From Rhizopus sp. PT2906 (taxonomy: Eukaryota > Mucoromycota > Mucoromycetes > Mucorales > Rhizopodaceae): 64,000 nucleotides of DNA. Position numbers and translations under genes: made by a program. The stretch is from positions 22,371 through 86,370 of the forward strand of contig JAMYHX010000141.1 of the NCBI GenBank assembly GCA_025529335.1, read 5' to 3'. The notes under the pieces are model-generated. The model was not told the origin of the DNA. It did no database searches and worked only from the letters and a program-made list of their open reading frames with translations. Below, piece by piece: positions 11,106 through 23,040 of this stretch; the first letter of the stretch is position 1, and each line of letters opens with the position of its first letter.

Positions 11106-12005
11106 ACACTCAGCCCCCGACAGAATATGTACGGTTGACCTCATAGCTCATTACTATTTATGGTAACCTCAGTGCGACTATTTAAATGATATCACAAAAA
11201 CTGGTTGATCTACAATAGAGACATTGACTTTAAATGATGATTGCATTCTTTGTTTTATCTTGCATTATTCTATGATTATTTAAAGTGATCTATTGATCTG
11301 TGGTTGAACAACAGACGACTAAAGTACCAAGAATTTTGCTTGAGATTACAACTGAGGATGATGCTTTAACGTTGACTTTTTTTTACTAAAGAAACAAGCA
11401 GCTTAGATCTAAACATTACATGTTGATCTTGTATCGCTCTAATAAAACTCGATATACTAAATTACATGAGATGATGTCATTGGACTCTGAATTTGTCTCT
11501 ATGCCAATCCAAGGCCCAATAGAGCAACTTGAGGATATATCTTTTTCTCCCTTCTCTTGTGGAGTATATACTATATTGGTTGCTTTACAAAATGATGGCT
11601 ATAAGTTGATCATTTTGATATATATATATATATATATAAGAGTATATCCATCATTCTGTTGATGATATGTAGAAATTGATTATCATGGTGACAGGCTCAT
11701 AAAACGAGATATTTAAGGTATGTTGTCTGAGACAGCAAAGGGTTTCATTTTTTTTTCTACATTGCAAACATAGATAGGATAGCTGTGAGATAATGAAGCG
11801 CGTCATTAGTTGTAGCTTTATAGTGAAATTTAAGCTATTGGCAATAACGCAGGTATATGGTTACAATTACAACATATTCATTCGTAAAGAAGTCAGAAAA
11901 CTATCGAACTGAATGGATTCCTCTTTTCTACTTTTTGTCATCAAATAACTAGGCAAGGAATCTTGATCCAAAAGAAAAGAAAAAACAAATAGATATGTCA
12001 TTTAT
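10816..12005. other. Intergenic region with A45 tract and possible decayed coding remnant
   Basis: About 1.2 kb. A run of about 45 A lies at 11060-11104. Between about 11305 and 11610 on the plus strand, broken frames read like protein (KVPRILLEITTEDDALTL, then SMPIQGPIEQLEDISFS and GVYTILVALQNDGYK). No start or continuous exon set was found, so this looks like a decayed gene or a heavily divided one. An (AT)n microsatellite follows at 11619-11640. Confidence 0.4.
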
Positions 12006-13706
12006 TTACCATAATAATTTAGATGGAACAGTTAATCGACTACTGCTATCACTATATTCATAGCTATAGACAGATGAGTCTTCATCGTAATCACTCAAGT
12101 CACCACCAAGTTCATCAAATATTGAGGCTGCATAATTGAATTTATCTTTCCATTCTCGAGCAGAAGCTGTGCTCTCGGGCAATAGATACATGCGACACCC
12201 CTGATCTCTTTGTTCCGAAAAAGCAAACCCTCTTTCCTCTTTATCAAGTGCCTTTGAAGTAAACTCAAGAACGAGTCCACGCGAACCAATATCAGCCCAA
12301 TGATCCTCCTCATCTTCTTCTATGCTTGACACGTTGATGAATTGATCTAACGGGATCACATATAAAGGTGATCTGCTCTTCTTGTATTCAAAATCATACA
12401 GTTCCAATTGTGTGGCATGTAATACTCCCCAAAATCGCTCCCACCTCTGATGAACATGAGTGCACCTTTCGATTGAATCAATATTAAACTTACCTGAGAT
12501 TGACCACTGTGAGTATGTACGGTGATATAGTCTTCAAAAAGCACAGTATTGTTTAAAAGTGTCTGTGATCTACGACTGATATAGACTCCTTGAATGACCA
12601 GTAACTGAAAGTCATTACTTTGTCCTGAATTGGGATCACTATTTAGTACAAATCGTTCTGTTGACTTTTGTTTCAACTGTAAATGGATTGGAATTGTTTC
12701 TCTTCCAAGACAAGTCTCATTCTGTTTGCCACCAAATAAAGATCGATTCTTGGCATAAACAGAAATAGTAGCTGTCGTGGGTTCCTCAATGTCACTAGAA
12801 AAATAAATAACATGTTGTGTCTCTTTTAATAAATACTTACAATAAAAATGTTTCGTCAAAGTGTACAATGGAGCCATTTTTTCCTGATTTTTCACCAGTT
12901 ACAAAAGATCCTGCACAAATGTCATCATTGACTTGAACTGTGCATTTAAAGGAGCGAACTGTTAAAAATAGGTTAGAACACGCACTTTGGACATTGAATG
13001 TGATTGCCTTTCGAAGTATCAGTAGCAGTCACTTGAAGAACTACAGACAGATATATGTGAGATGAATGTAAACAGGAGAGGGGGGGAGGGCCTACTTCGT
13101 AAATAGAACATCGCTTTGGGCTTTATTTCTGACTTTTGAAGGGCACAAGCTAAGGACAATTGATGACTATATATATAGTATATATATATATTTGATAAGT
13201 TTCCTTTTGATTGAACTAGAATCAAGAAAAAGAAGAGAGAGAAAGAGAGATGACACTTACTATGTTTTACTACGCTTCAATGGCTTTCTAAGAACGATCG
13301 AACGGCTATAATGTGATAAAGGATTTTTCATGCTGTTATTGAGTTGATCCTCTTTTATCCAATTTAATTTCTCTGCTGGTAACTCTTCCAGAGTATGTTG
13401 CGGACCATTGTAATGAACCAGTGGTTCCATGCTTGGATAATGATCATGGTTCATATCCATGGTTGCTGATTTAGGCATACCAGAGGGCATAATTCGTTTA
13501 TTCATGCGTACATTAGCACCAGAGATATGATGTATTGTCTGATTGACAAAGTTACGGAAAGAGTCAGTCGATATCGAAGGTTTCAAGCTAGCAGCAGCAG
13601 ATAGCTGAAGGCTACTAAAGAATTCTGTCCTACTAAGTTTACTTGGCTTCTTCTTGCGTGGAGGACTGGGCAATAGAGGGTTACGAAGGGTTGGAAAGGA
13701 AGACAT
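12006..13706 (-). CDS. Anillin-like protein with C2-type and PH domains
   Basis: Minus strand. Resolved exons: 13706-13261 (148 codons, low-complexity basic N-terminus), 13007-12841, 12794-12494, 12446-12006. The link between 13260 and 13008 is not fixed; a short exon ending near 13110 (TYPKRCSIYE) would satisfy both phases. The middle exons read as a beta-rich C2-like module (ITFNVQSACSNLF, VRSFKCTVQVNDD, FDETFLFDIEEP), like the anillin-homology domain. A PH domain follows: RWERFWGVLHATQLELYDFE, SPLYVIPLDQFINVS. C2-like plus PH at the C-terminus is the anillin/Mid1/Bud4 arrangement, which scaffolds the cytokinetic ring and septins at the plasma membrane. The end is acidic, with Ser/Tyr/Asp runs. 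Family assignment is by architecture, so moderate confidence. It starts 161 bp from the divergent GH47 gene. Confidence 0.68.
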
Positions 13707-13867
13707 AAAGGAAAAGAAAGAAGAAAGAAAGGAAGAGAAATATGCTGGAATATTAAGCTCAGGTCATGTTTGCAATAATTCAGGAACGCTTTTGGTTTTG
13801 TTCAAAAGCTTTGCGTCCGATATTCGTGTCACAACTAAAAATTTAGCTTTTTTTTCTTTTTTAGTAG
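13707..13867. promoter_or_regulatory. Bidirectional promoter between anillin-like and GH47 genes
   Basis: Only 161 bp separate the two divergent start codons. The left half is purine-rich on the plus strand (a pyrimidine-rich leader for the minus-strand gene). The right half has a T-rich tract just before 13868. No clear TATA box was found. Both genes must share this space for transcription initiation. Confidence 0.5.
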
Positions 13868-15680
13868 ATGCTGCCTACTCACAATAGGATGAAAAACGGT
13901 CGTAGGGATTTCTATGTTGACGACAAGTATGAAAAGATTCATAAACAGCGTTGGCTTTATGTAAATATTGTATTTGCTTGTGCATATATGCTTATTATTT
14001 ATGTATACAACATAGTCTCGTAATGTCATCTTTTGTATCAGTATCTTGATCATCTTTCTCTATGTCAATAAGTACGTCCTTGTAGAGAATGACAACAAAG
14101 TGTTGGACAATTCAAACCAAGACACTGTCCAGATAAAAGAAGAAGAAGAAGGTAGTCTAACTGGCTTGCTATTTACTCAATACCCTCCTGTTCAATCACT
14201 TCGACATTCTGATGAACAAACAGCTCAACGTCAAAAGAAAATTGTTGATGCCTTCCTTCATGCTTGGAAAGGTTATACCCAGGATGCATTTGGAAAAGAT
14301 GAATATCAGCCATTAACACACACCGGTCATAACTGGGCACCTGGAGGCATAGGACTGATGCTGATCGATTCACTTGACACTATCATGCTGATGAACCTTA
14401 CTGAAGAATACAACCAAGTCCGTAACTGGATTGCCACTGAATTGGATTTTAACAAAGATCAAGACGTCAATGTATTTGAAACGACTATTCGAGTCCTCGG
14501 TGGTCTATTATCCGCTTACCATTTATCAAACAATGACCTGCTTTATTTGGAAAAAGCACAAGACTTGGCAGACCGCTTGTTACCTGCGTTTGATTCTAGT
14601 TCAGGCATACCATTTAATGGCGTTATCTTATCCACTGGACAGCCTTCCACGCATGGTGAATCAAGCAGTACGGCTGAAGCTACCACTATTCAACTGGAAT
14701 TTAAGTACTTGAGTTATTTGACGGGCGATATGAAATACTGGAAGGCAGCAGAGAAGGTGATGGATCGTATGCATGAATTAACAAAGGATAATGACCATCA
14801 AGCTTTAGATGGGCTTGTGCCAATTTACATAGAGTAAGCTATTCTCTTGTTCTACTTCTTGACAACTAACTGTTATGTCCCTAGTCCTCATCATGGCAAC
14901 TTTGTTACTAAAGAAATCAGATTAGGCTCGAGGGGTGATAGCTATTATGAATACTTGTTAAAGCAGTATCTTCAGACGAACAAAACTGAACCACAGTATC
15001 GACAACGGTACGATGCGGCTGTAGAAGGCATCAAGAAGCATCTGATACAATACAGTTATCCTAATCACTATATGTACATAGCAGAACTGCTGGACAGAAC
15101 CACCCCTGGTAACCGACACCCTAAAATGGATCATTTGGTTTGCTTTATGGGCGGTAACTTTGTTCTAGGAGCAACTGAAGGAGGTTCAATACAGAATGCC
15201 AATATACAAAATTCAGATGATGTACGATTAGGAGAAGAAATGACAAAGACATGCTATGAGATGTATAACATGACGGCAACTGGACTCGCAAGTGAAATAG
15301 TATATTTTAATACAAACGATCGATCTGAAGGGCCTGATATGGAGATTCATGTGCGTGATAGACATAACCTATTGCGCCCAGAAACCGTTGAAAGCCTCTT
15401 TTTGCTTTACCGCATGACAGGTGACGAAAAATATCGTGAATGGGGATGGAGCATTTTTGAATCATTTGAAAAGTATACAAAGCTACCTGAAGGAGGATAT
15501 TCTGCTCTCAAGGATGTAACTTTAATTCCACCTGTACGCGATAATCGAATGGATACCTTCTTCTTGGCAGAGACATTAAAGTATCTCTATCTTTTATTTA
15601 GTCCTAGTGACTTTATTCCACTTGAATATTACGTATTCAACACGGAGGCACATCCATTGCCAATTTTTACACCAAAATAA
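13868..15680 (+). CDS. Class I alpha-1,2-mannosidase, glycoside hydrolase family 47 (ER/Golgi)
   Basis: Exons 13868-13960, 14016-14833, 14885-15680; 568 residues. A type II signal anchor at about residues 34-52 (VIFCISILIIFLY) follows a short basic tail (HKQRWLYSRN). The catalytic domain shows family-47 landmarks: GGIGLMLIDSLDTIMLMNL, VFETTIRVLGGLLSAY, IRLGSRGDSYYEYLLKQ, DHLVCFMGGNFVLGA, RPETVESLFLLYRMTGD, and the terminal FNTEAHPL loop that holds the calcium-binding Thr. These enzymes trim Man9GlcNAc2 by removing alpha-1,2-mannose and time glycoprotein ER-associated degradation. The length fits yeast Mns1 and fungal homologues. The first intron was set so that exon 1 joins the anchor in frame; the ATG at 13889 is an alternative start. 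Confidence 0.93.
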
Positions 15681-15778
15681 AAAATTTCACATGACAATTG
15701 TTCCCACGGCAACATATTTATTGCGGGGTAAAAAGGAACTTGGCCCTTTTTTTTTATATATCTTATTTAAACTTATAA

Positions 15779-16915
15779 ATGCAAGTGACATTACAACCTA
15801 CCGTAAAAGCAAATAAGCTACAAAAGAAAGAACAAAGTCTAGAGTACGTCATGAAATCAGGGTTAGCAGGTGGAATAGCAGGCTGCCTTGGTAAAACAGC
15901 GATTGCCCCCATGGACAGAGTCAAGATTCTCTTTCAGGCAAGGAACCCACACTTTGAAAAATATTCTGGTAAATAGACATTGGTTGCTTTGGTCCAATTG
16001 ATTTACTCACCTCTTACAGGAAGGTTTACTGGTGTATTTGGAGCAGGAAAGGAGATTTACAGAAAACATGGTATCATAGGATTGTTTCAGGGACACTCTG
16101 TGACATTGGCCAGAATCTTTCCTTACGCAGCTATCAAGTTTGTAGCCTACGAGCAGCTAAAAATTATATTAATGCCCACTCAACAGCAAGTAACGAGTAA
16201 AAGACAGTTCATGGCAGGGTCCTTGGCAGGTAAAAACATACAGGTGCATGGTGAAAATATGGTTTGTTTATTAAGATGAAAATAGGTATTGCTTCCGTAC
16301 TATTTACTTATCCACTTGATTTAATTCGCGTCAGAATGGCTTACGAAACGCAACGATCAGGACTTGTAGACATGGCTACTACCATCTATAGAGAGCCGGC
16401 CAGTCAGAAATTACGTCTTTTAAACTTTTACCGAGGATTTTTACCCACGGTTGCGGGAATGACACCGTATGCTGGCGTCTCCTTTTGGTCTCATCACATC
16501 TTTACACAGTTTTGTCGACAGCATCCGGTCATAAGCTCTCATGCTCTGGTTGTCCCCGGACAGGAATACGACTATAAGGCGCCTCTTAAGCCTTGGGCAG
16601 AGTTGGTATGTGGTGGCCTTGCAGGTTTCGTTGCGCAAACGAGTAGCTATCCGTTGGAGGTAAATTAAAAAAAAGAAGACAAAAGAAGATGACACTAACA
16701 GCTTCCAATAGGTCATACGCAGAAGAATGCAAATAGGTGGTCTATTGGATCCAACCAAGTTTGTGAGCTTTATGGCAACTGTAACGGACATCTATCGTGT
16801 GAAGGGTTTCAAGGGTTTCTATGTTGGATTAACTATTGGCTATATTAAGGTTGTTCCTATGTTTGCCATCAGTTTCACAACTTATGAATATATGAAACGA
16901 CTGCTGCACTTTTAA
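15779..16915 (+). CDS. Mitochondrial carrier, Leu5/SLC25A42-like (coenzyme A transporter type)
   Basis: Exons 15779-15968, 16020-16229, 16286-16659, 16712-16915; 325 residues. Three tandem carrier repeats, each with a PX[DE]XXX[KR] signature: APMDRVKIL, YPLDLIRVR, YPLEVIRRR. The first repeat (SGLAGGIAGCLGKTAIAPMDRVKILFQ) and GLFQGHSVTLARIFPYAAIKF match the Leu5/SLC25A16/A42 subgroup, which imports CoA or related adenine nucleotides into mitochondria. The substrate is inferred from similarity, not seen. It starts 98 bp after the GH47 stop on the same strand, with its own pyrimidine-rich leader. Confidence 0.92.
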
Positions 16916-18584
16916 AGAGATGCTATTCAAGTAGAAAAGGGCGCTTTTATAGATACCAACTTGTTTTGTAAATACCATTAATCTATCATGATAGCTATTT
17001 ATGGCAATAGAACTCGCATGTATTATACACAATAAAGCCATGACTGTATACATTGTCATTCAACACATCTGGTTAGAGCAGAGGCAGTTTATGATCAAAT
17101 AATGCTCAACAGCTTAGTTATTGAACAACTTGAAAGCTTTATTTTCTGAAATAGTTGAGTGCCAGGAAACACTATGCATACTTGTTCTGTTTCTACTTTT
17201 ATATATCATATAAGTAATATACTTCGTACATTTTAAATATTCGATATTAACATATTAGGATTTCAAGTATAGAAGCTATAATCTTGAGATCCGTTTGTCT
17301 AAAGTTAAGCAAGGTATTTAGCGAGATGACTTGACTAAGGATGATAGTTTAAGCGACAGAATAACAGAATCAAGCTTAATCGTTACTCCAGAAGCTTGTC
17401 AAAGATGTATACACTATGTTATTTAATTCTTTGAAAAATACAAAGAAAATGAAATCAATTTATAGTTGACTAAGCTTTTTATTTTACTGTACGTTAATCA
17501 AGGTTTTCATGGTAAATGAATAGACTTTTAACACTCTGACGAATAACCAAGGTCTTCATCCACTTTTGAAATACGGTTATTCCTAAAAGCAATGTCGCGT
17601 AATTCAAAAATTTATAATACATAATATATAAAATACGACATCTTGGAATGATATTACTTTCTGGGAATAGTGGGTATATTTACAAACAGAAAATATCCGA
17701 GCATACAAAAGCAATTTTTCAAACTACGTAAGACTGCAGTGTAACTTGGCCTGGTTGACGCTGACAGTGCGTTCTAGATCCTATCAGTTATGGAGATGTC
17801 ACGTGAATTAGACAAAAAGAGAGCAAAAGGCAAGGGCTAGGTCCCTTACACAACCACGTTTACGATAGGGAGATCGCCAGTTATCTGCTGATCCCTTGTT
17901 CCATGACCTGAGCTACAGAATAGATGACTGTACGACACAATTCCCCTCCTTGGTTCAGGTCTACGATGATTGTCCCTCTGTTCTTTGTGAGCATGACGCT
18001 AGTACACCATTAACCCCCTTTTTTTTTTTTTTAAAAAAAAAAAAAAGCATTTGCCTGCTTATGTCATAAAACCCTGCATGATTTTTTTTTGTTTCAAATT
18101 AGGCATCTCCTTGTCTTTTGTAAGTGTCATTCAGTTCGATTCTTTAATAAACGACAAACTCAATTCCACATTATCTTTTTAAGAAACCGAAGGCCCTTTA
18201 GTTAAAGATCAAATAATGCTGAGAACTAAATGGTTACCATGGATAAAAATAGGCATGGCAACTCAACGTAATAATTGCCTTATGCACATAATTAAAATTT
18301 AATCAATTGTTATTTCTTATTACATTTGTGATACATCAAGTCAACTTTTATTCTTTATTGTCGTTTCGCAAACTGTATAATACTATTATTATCAACTTTA
18401 ACCATCAAGATACTAACTGAGTTATATGAAAACAAAATGAGAACTCTTTACATTACACTGGGTTTCAAAAGAGGGGTAGACTTCGTTTTAGGTCCTAAAG
18501 CTATAAATCCACCCATTTTCTTTTTCTTTTCAACAGCTTTATCAGTTTGTATAATATTTATTCTCTCTTTCTTCACGTCATATA
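16916..18584. other. Intergenic region with T14A14 palindrome
   Basis: About 1.67 kb without a supportable gene. A perfect T14A14 block lies at 18019-18046. The stretch 17740-17990 is less AT-rich than its surroundings but has no long frame. The last 60 bases before 18585 are a CT-rich leader for the homeobox gene. No tRNA or transposon ends were recognised. Confidence 0.5.
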
Positions 18585-20229
18585 ATGAATCCTAACATCA
18601 CAATTGCCAATGAAAATCAATACTTGAAGCAAATCAAGTCAAGTAAATTAACTAAAAAGAAGAGAGCAAGAGCAACTCCTGATCAAGTATCCGTGCTGGA
18701 AGGCGTTTTTGCAATTAATATCAGCCCCAACAGCAAGCTCCGGAGGCAATTGGCAGAGCAACTCAATATGAATGAACGGTCTGTTCAAATCTGGTTTCAA
18801 AACAAACGCGCAAAAATAAAGAACTTGCAAAAAAAGGCTCGCTTACAACAAGACACTATCTATTTACCTTCGCCAAAAACTCTTTCCTCATCATTTATGC
18901 TACCTTTCCAAAAAGATATGCCCTTTCAGTTCACCGCCCATTCCCAGCAGTACTTTCCTCAGTCTACTATCAGTATAAATCATGCGCCACCCTACTGTAA
19001 CTCATTAGTAAACCCACCAAGTGTATATAGTTCTTCAAATGCTACGCCTAGTCTACATAGGTACAGTAGCGAACCAGCTTCTTTTAAGCCTGTACAGATA
19101 CCTGTTCAAAGATGCTCTTCGTATTTTGAACTGCTCACCGGTACTCGCTATGATCAGGCCAACGTTGAAAGTAACCTTTGTCTTGCACCACCGCTCTCTC
19201 CTTCACCCGATGAAAACGCAGACAATTCTACTTTTATCAGACAATTAACTGAGACTAGCGATGAAGGCAACAGCAACAATATCATGTTTACAAAAAGCGT
19301 AGATCTTGGTGATTCCTCAAGCAACTCACAGTCTACAGACTATGAAACAAGCAAGACAGTAGCAACAGGTAATTCTCTATAAATACATATATCTATAGTT
19401 TAGTTTATTGATCATGTCTATATTCCCAGATACACACAATAACTCGTTTTCTAAAACAGCAGTTACCGGCATGCCCCTGGATCATAGAATACATGAGATA
19501 ACGCCTCCGCTAACGGAGAATGCTCATCGAGATCCGGATAATCTATTCACAAATAACCCAACGCTGCTCCCTTTTTCGTACACCTCTAACACGAACTGTC
19601 ATCTTTCGGCTTCAAGTCTATCGATAGGCACGTGGCACAGGTTTGGGATTCATGCATCCCATCTGACGTGCTTGTATGACTCAGGACAGCATTCTTTTAT
19701 ATGGTATGTCACAGACAGCACCTACCACTTCAAGATGCAAATACCGCTCGCGTCTATTCGCCTTATCGAGTTTGTAAGGAACTCATTCTCTGCAAGATAT
19801 ACAGATCAAACCGGGGTTTACCAAGACCAATCTGACGTTCATTTCCATATGTGCCAGCCTCCTCTATTCTATATGCGATACCTGTCAAATAAAGGTACGA
19901 ATTCGGATCGTTGGACTCAATGCAGTGATTTTACAGAAAACAAGCAAGCATCCAATCACTTTAGACACACAATAAAGGGAGAGACAGAAGCTATTAGACA
20001 AGATATACTTCAATTGTGTCACGTACATGAAGACGTTCGAAAACTAATACGGTTTGTTGATAACCCTACACCCTCTGGTCAAACCATACCGCGTTTGGAT
20101 TCTTTGCCAAGTATGCCTGTTTACTCTGCCCATGGTTTATGCCCACCCACACCGTCTCATTATGGTTTGCCATCATTTCCTACTTTATCTACATCAAGGA
20201 TACCAAACGAAGAATTTCTTATCATTTAA
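18585..20229 (+). CDS. Homeodomain transcription factor (Phx1/Hoy1-like)
   Basis: Exons 18585-19368 and 19430-20229 (61-nt intron, phase 1); 527 residues. The homeodomain spans about residues 23-85 and ends with the recognition helix NERSVQIWFQNKRAKIKN, containing the invariant WFQNKR with Trp, Phe, Asn and Arg. It is followed by a long Ser/Pro-rich linker. A second conserved-looking block at about residues 335-460 begins IGTWHRFGIHASHL and continues WYVTDSTYHFKMQIPL. This resembles the C-terminal domain of fungal homeobox factors such as S. pombe Phx1 and Yarrowia Hoy1, which regulate stress, stationary phase or hyphal growth. DNA binding is well supported; the biological role is not. Confidence 0.88.
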
Positions 20230-20595
20230 CAGCTCTCAACATTTACCTGTATTATACATTGATATATGCATCATATATAGCCCTTTTCTATACGTAGACA
20301 GATACTTCACATTTCTACCACTTGAATAAAGACATTTGAAGCGACAAGATTACATATGACACACCATTCATTGATACATTTCTTGTCTTCTCACTTTCTC
20401 TCAATCATTATTTTACTTCTTGTCATTATAAATGTTTAAAAAAGTGTAAATGTATAAAGACTTGTACGAGAATGTAAATAGAGTTTATTTACAATGCAAT
20501 TAATAAGACAAGCTATTATTATCATTCATTATCTATTGGCTCGATATTAAACCATGGATCATTCTATTACAAATACAAGATATTAGCTATATTAA
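20230..20595. other. Convergent 3' spacer
   Basis: 366 bp between the stops of the homeobox gene (plus) and the FHA-kinase gene (minus). AT-rich with several AATAAA/ATTAAA-like elements in both directions. Nothing else is visible. Confidence 0.5.
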
Positions 20596-21209
20596 CTAGA
20601 CTGTATAATATAAAGTTACCAAAGCCTCAGCCGCAGTTGGCCGTTCTTCAGGCTTTACTTTAAGAAGCCTTTTTATCAAATGCTTCACTAAGCATTGGAG
20701 AGAAAAAAATAAGCTAAAGCGTCTGTATAAAATGTTCAACCATACCTGTGTGTGATAATGAATTCCATACAGGTAATTGCTCACTGTGGTCCAAAGATCC
20801 TGATAAAATTTTTTGCTCAATAGATGCATATTCGTCACCTGATAGTAAGGGTTAGTAAGTTATTTTATGCGTATTAGTTCTTTTTGTGTGTATATATAAC
20901 CGTAAAAAGGCGGATGACCACAGAGACAGACGTAAAGAACAATACCCAAGCTCCATATATCACAAGAATTTCCGTATCCACTTTCTGTTGTTCCTTGCAG
21001 GCTTATTATTTCAGGAGCAACTTTTTTGGATAATAAATAGATGCGTAACCTAACAACACAAAATGGCCTTACCGTAACTAGGAGATCCGCAATAGCTATG
21101 TAATAAATTCCTCTTATGAAGCGCAGCAAGCCCAAAATCGCATATTTTGACTTGTAGGTTAGCTTTACTAACCATCAAAACTGTTAAAAAAAAAGAGGTT
21201 CAATCACCA

Positions 21210-21252
<43 letters not shown>

Positions 21253-21529
21253 CAGGTTTAATATCTCGATGAACGACACCTGCTTGATGTAAAAACTATA
21301 AAGAATGAGTGAATATACTATTTAGCCAACACTACACGCATCAGAAGCTGCACCAGAAATTGAAATAGTTCAAGCTGATTATTCTTTTGTTAAGAACAAC
21401 TATTCAAAGACTGACAACATTTTGATAAATTGAGAACAAAAAAAAAGGAAACAATAGCACAAACATTGCTTAAATTTGCTGTAGCTTGACACATGTGCAA
21501 TTTCTAGTGCATTATCTGATTCATGTAGT

Positions 21530-21566
<37 letters not shown>

Positions 21567-23040
21567 GCTTACGTTCACAGCAGAGAGTAGTTGCCTAAAG
21601 ATGATGCGAGTGTGTTCTTCAGAAAGACACTTGCTGTTGACTATAAGACTATACAGGTCACCCTCAGGAAAGCTATTGTATGAGTGTAAGCTAATGTTGT
21701 ATTTCTTATGCTGTTCCATAGCAACTCACTATTCCATCACCAAATGGAAATACTCTGCTTCGTCATACACTTTAATAATGCCTACGATTCCTGGCTGTTG
21801 TATATAAAATAGAGAGAGGAAGAGAGAGAGGGATAGCAAGAAAGAGAACATACGTATTAGACCAATTCTGTCAAATAAAGGCAACAAATCAATTACTGAC
21901 GTGTTTTTCAAGCGACATTAATATGGCGACTTCTTGCATGAACTGTTTCAATGTTTCCGGTCTGCTTGTAAAGCTGTCTTTACGGATCATCTTAACAGCA
22001 TGCTGAACATCTTTGTTCTTTCTCAAGTTGGCAACTATAATTTTTGAATATAAACTCATCCCAATCACCGGGCCAAGTTTATAGTCGTCTTGGAAAGTTG
22101 GTATTTTGGATTTGCTCGGAGCAAATATGATTCGAAATAGCGTGTTATTGGATATTCTAACGACATCGTTTGGGTGTAGGCAGTAAGAGCCTCTAGTATA
22201 TTCCGGCTTAAAATTGGTGCCATTGACTTGAATAGGTATAGTGGATTCTCTGTCAAGTGATATCAGTATATAAGTTAAATAGACAGCAAACACACACGCC
22301 AACGTACCTTCTCATATCCCTTAGGCGCACTTGAAGCCTACTATTGTTGTTGATGTCAACGTATACTTCCTATGTGGCTATAAGTAAGCTATATCATGTA
22401 CAAAAGGTGTTGCATACAGGGTATATTAGACAGTGTTGATCTTGTACTTCTTCATCGTTAATCCTACATAGTATGTTATTGTCATTTGATATCATATTTC
22501 TTACCAAAAATTCTACCTAATATTGCAAGCCTCGCTCGTACCAATAAGGTATCCTGGGCGCTCATTTGTATCATACTGATACCTTAGGTATTCCGATTTG
22601 CATGTAAGGGGGTTTAGACTATGGAGAAATGCCCATGCGTCACTATGACTCTCCCAGTCCAGTTTCTTAACACTCCTCTTTGGTCGTTCAAAATAAGATT
22701 CTTCTACACTACTGGAATATATAGAGAGCTCTTCGTTTTGATCAGTATTAAAAAGACTACTACTACTGCTCCTGATACTAATAGCACTGCTGCTACTACT
22801 GCCACTGGTCGCATTGTGACGTATAATATCTGGATTGCCAGACTTGTGAATCCTCTTTTTCTTTATGCCGCCATGAAGAACGCCGCGGTGAGAGTCGATA
22901 CTTTTTTTCTTTTTGGCTTTATCCTTTGATGAATAGCTTTTGTCGGAAATAGACAGATCAGAACTACACCGAACTAATTCCGACACATCTTCTTCCTTGA
23001 CATTCTTACGAATGTCCTGCCTGCTTTGATTTTGTCCCAT
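20596..23040 (-). CDS. FHA-domain Ser/Thr protein kinase (Chk2/Rad53/Cds1-like)
   Basis: Eleven exons, minus strand: 23040-22517, 22463-22418, 22369-22308, 22249-21901, 21794-21730, 21672-21573, 21295-21247, 21180-21073, 21020-20901, 20838-20746, 20687-20596; 535 residues. A Ser-rich N-terminus precedes an FHA domain (about 163-250: GYLIGTSEACNIR, VQDQHCLIYPEVYVDIN, VNGTNF) and a kinase domain (about 262-530). The kinase has HAVKMI (ATP-binding Lys), HRDIKPEN, DFGLAAL, VAPEII, GHPPFYGDEY and a closing RPTAAEAL helix. FHA plus kinase is the Chk2/Rad53/Dun1 DNA-damage checkpoint arrangement. Oddities: the FHA lacks the usual GR and SxxH residues, the glycine loop is GMSLYS, and the N-terminus MGQNQS fits N-myristoylation. 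Introns 6 and 7 hold A32 tracts. Confidence 0.88.
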
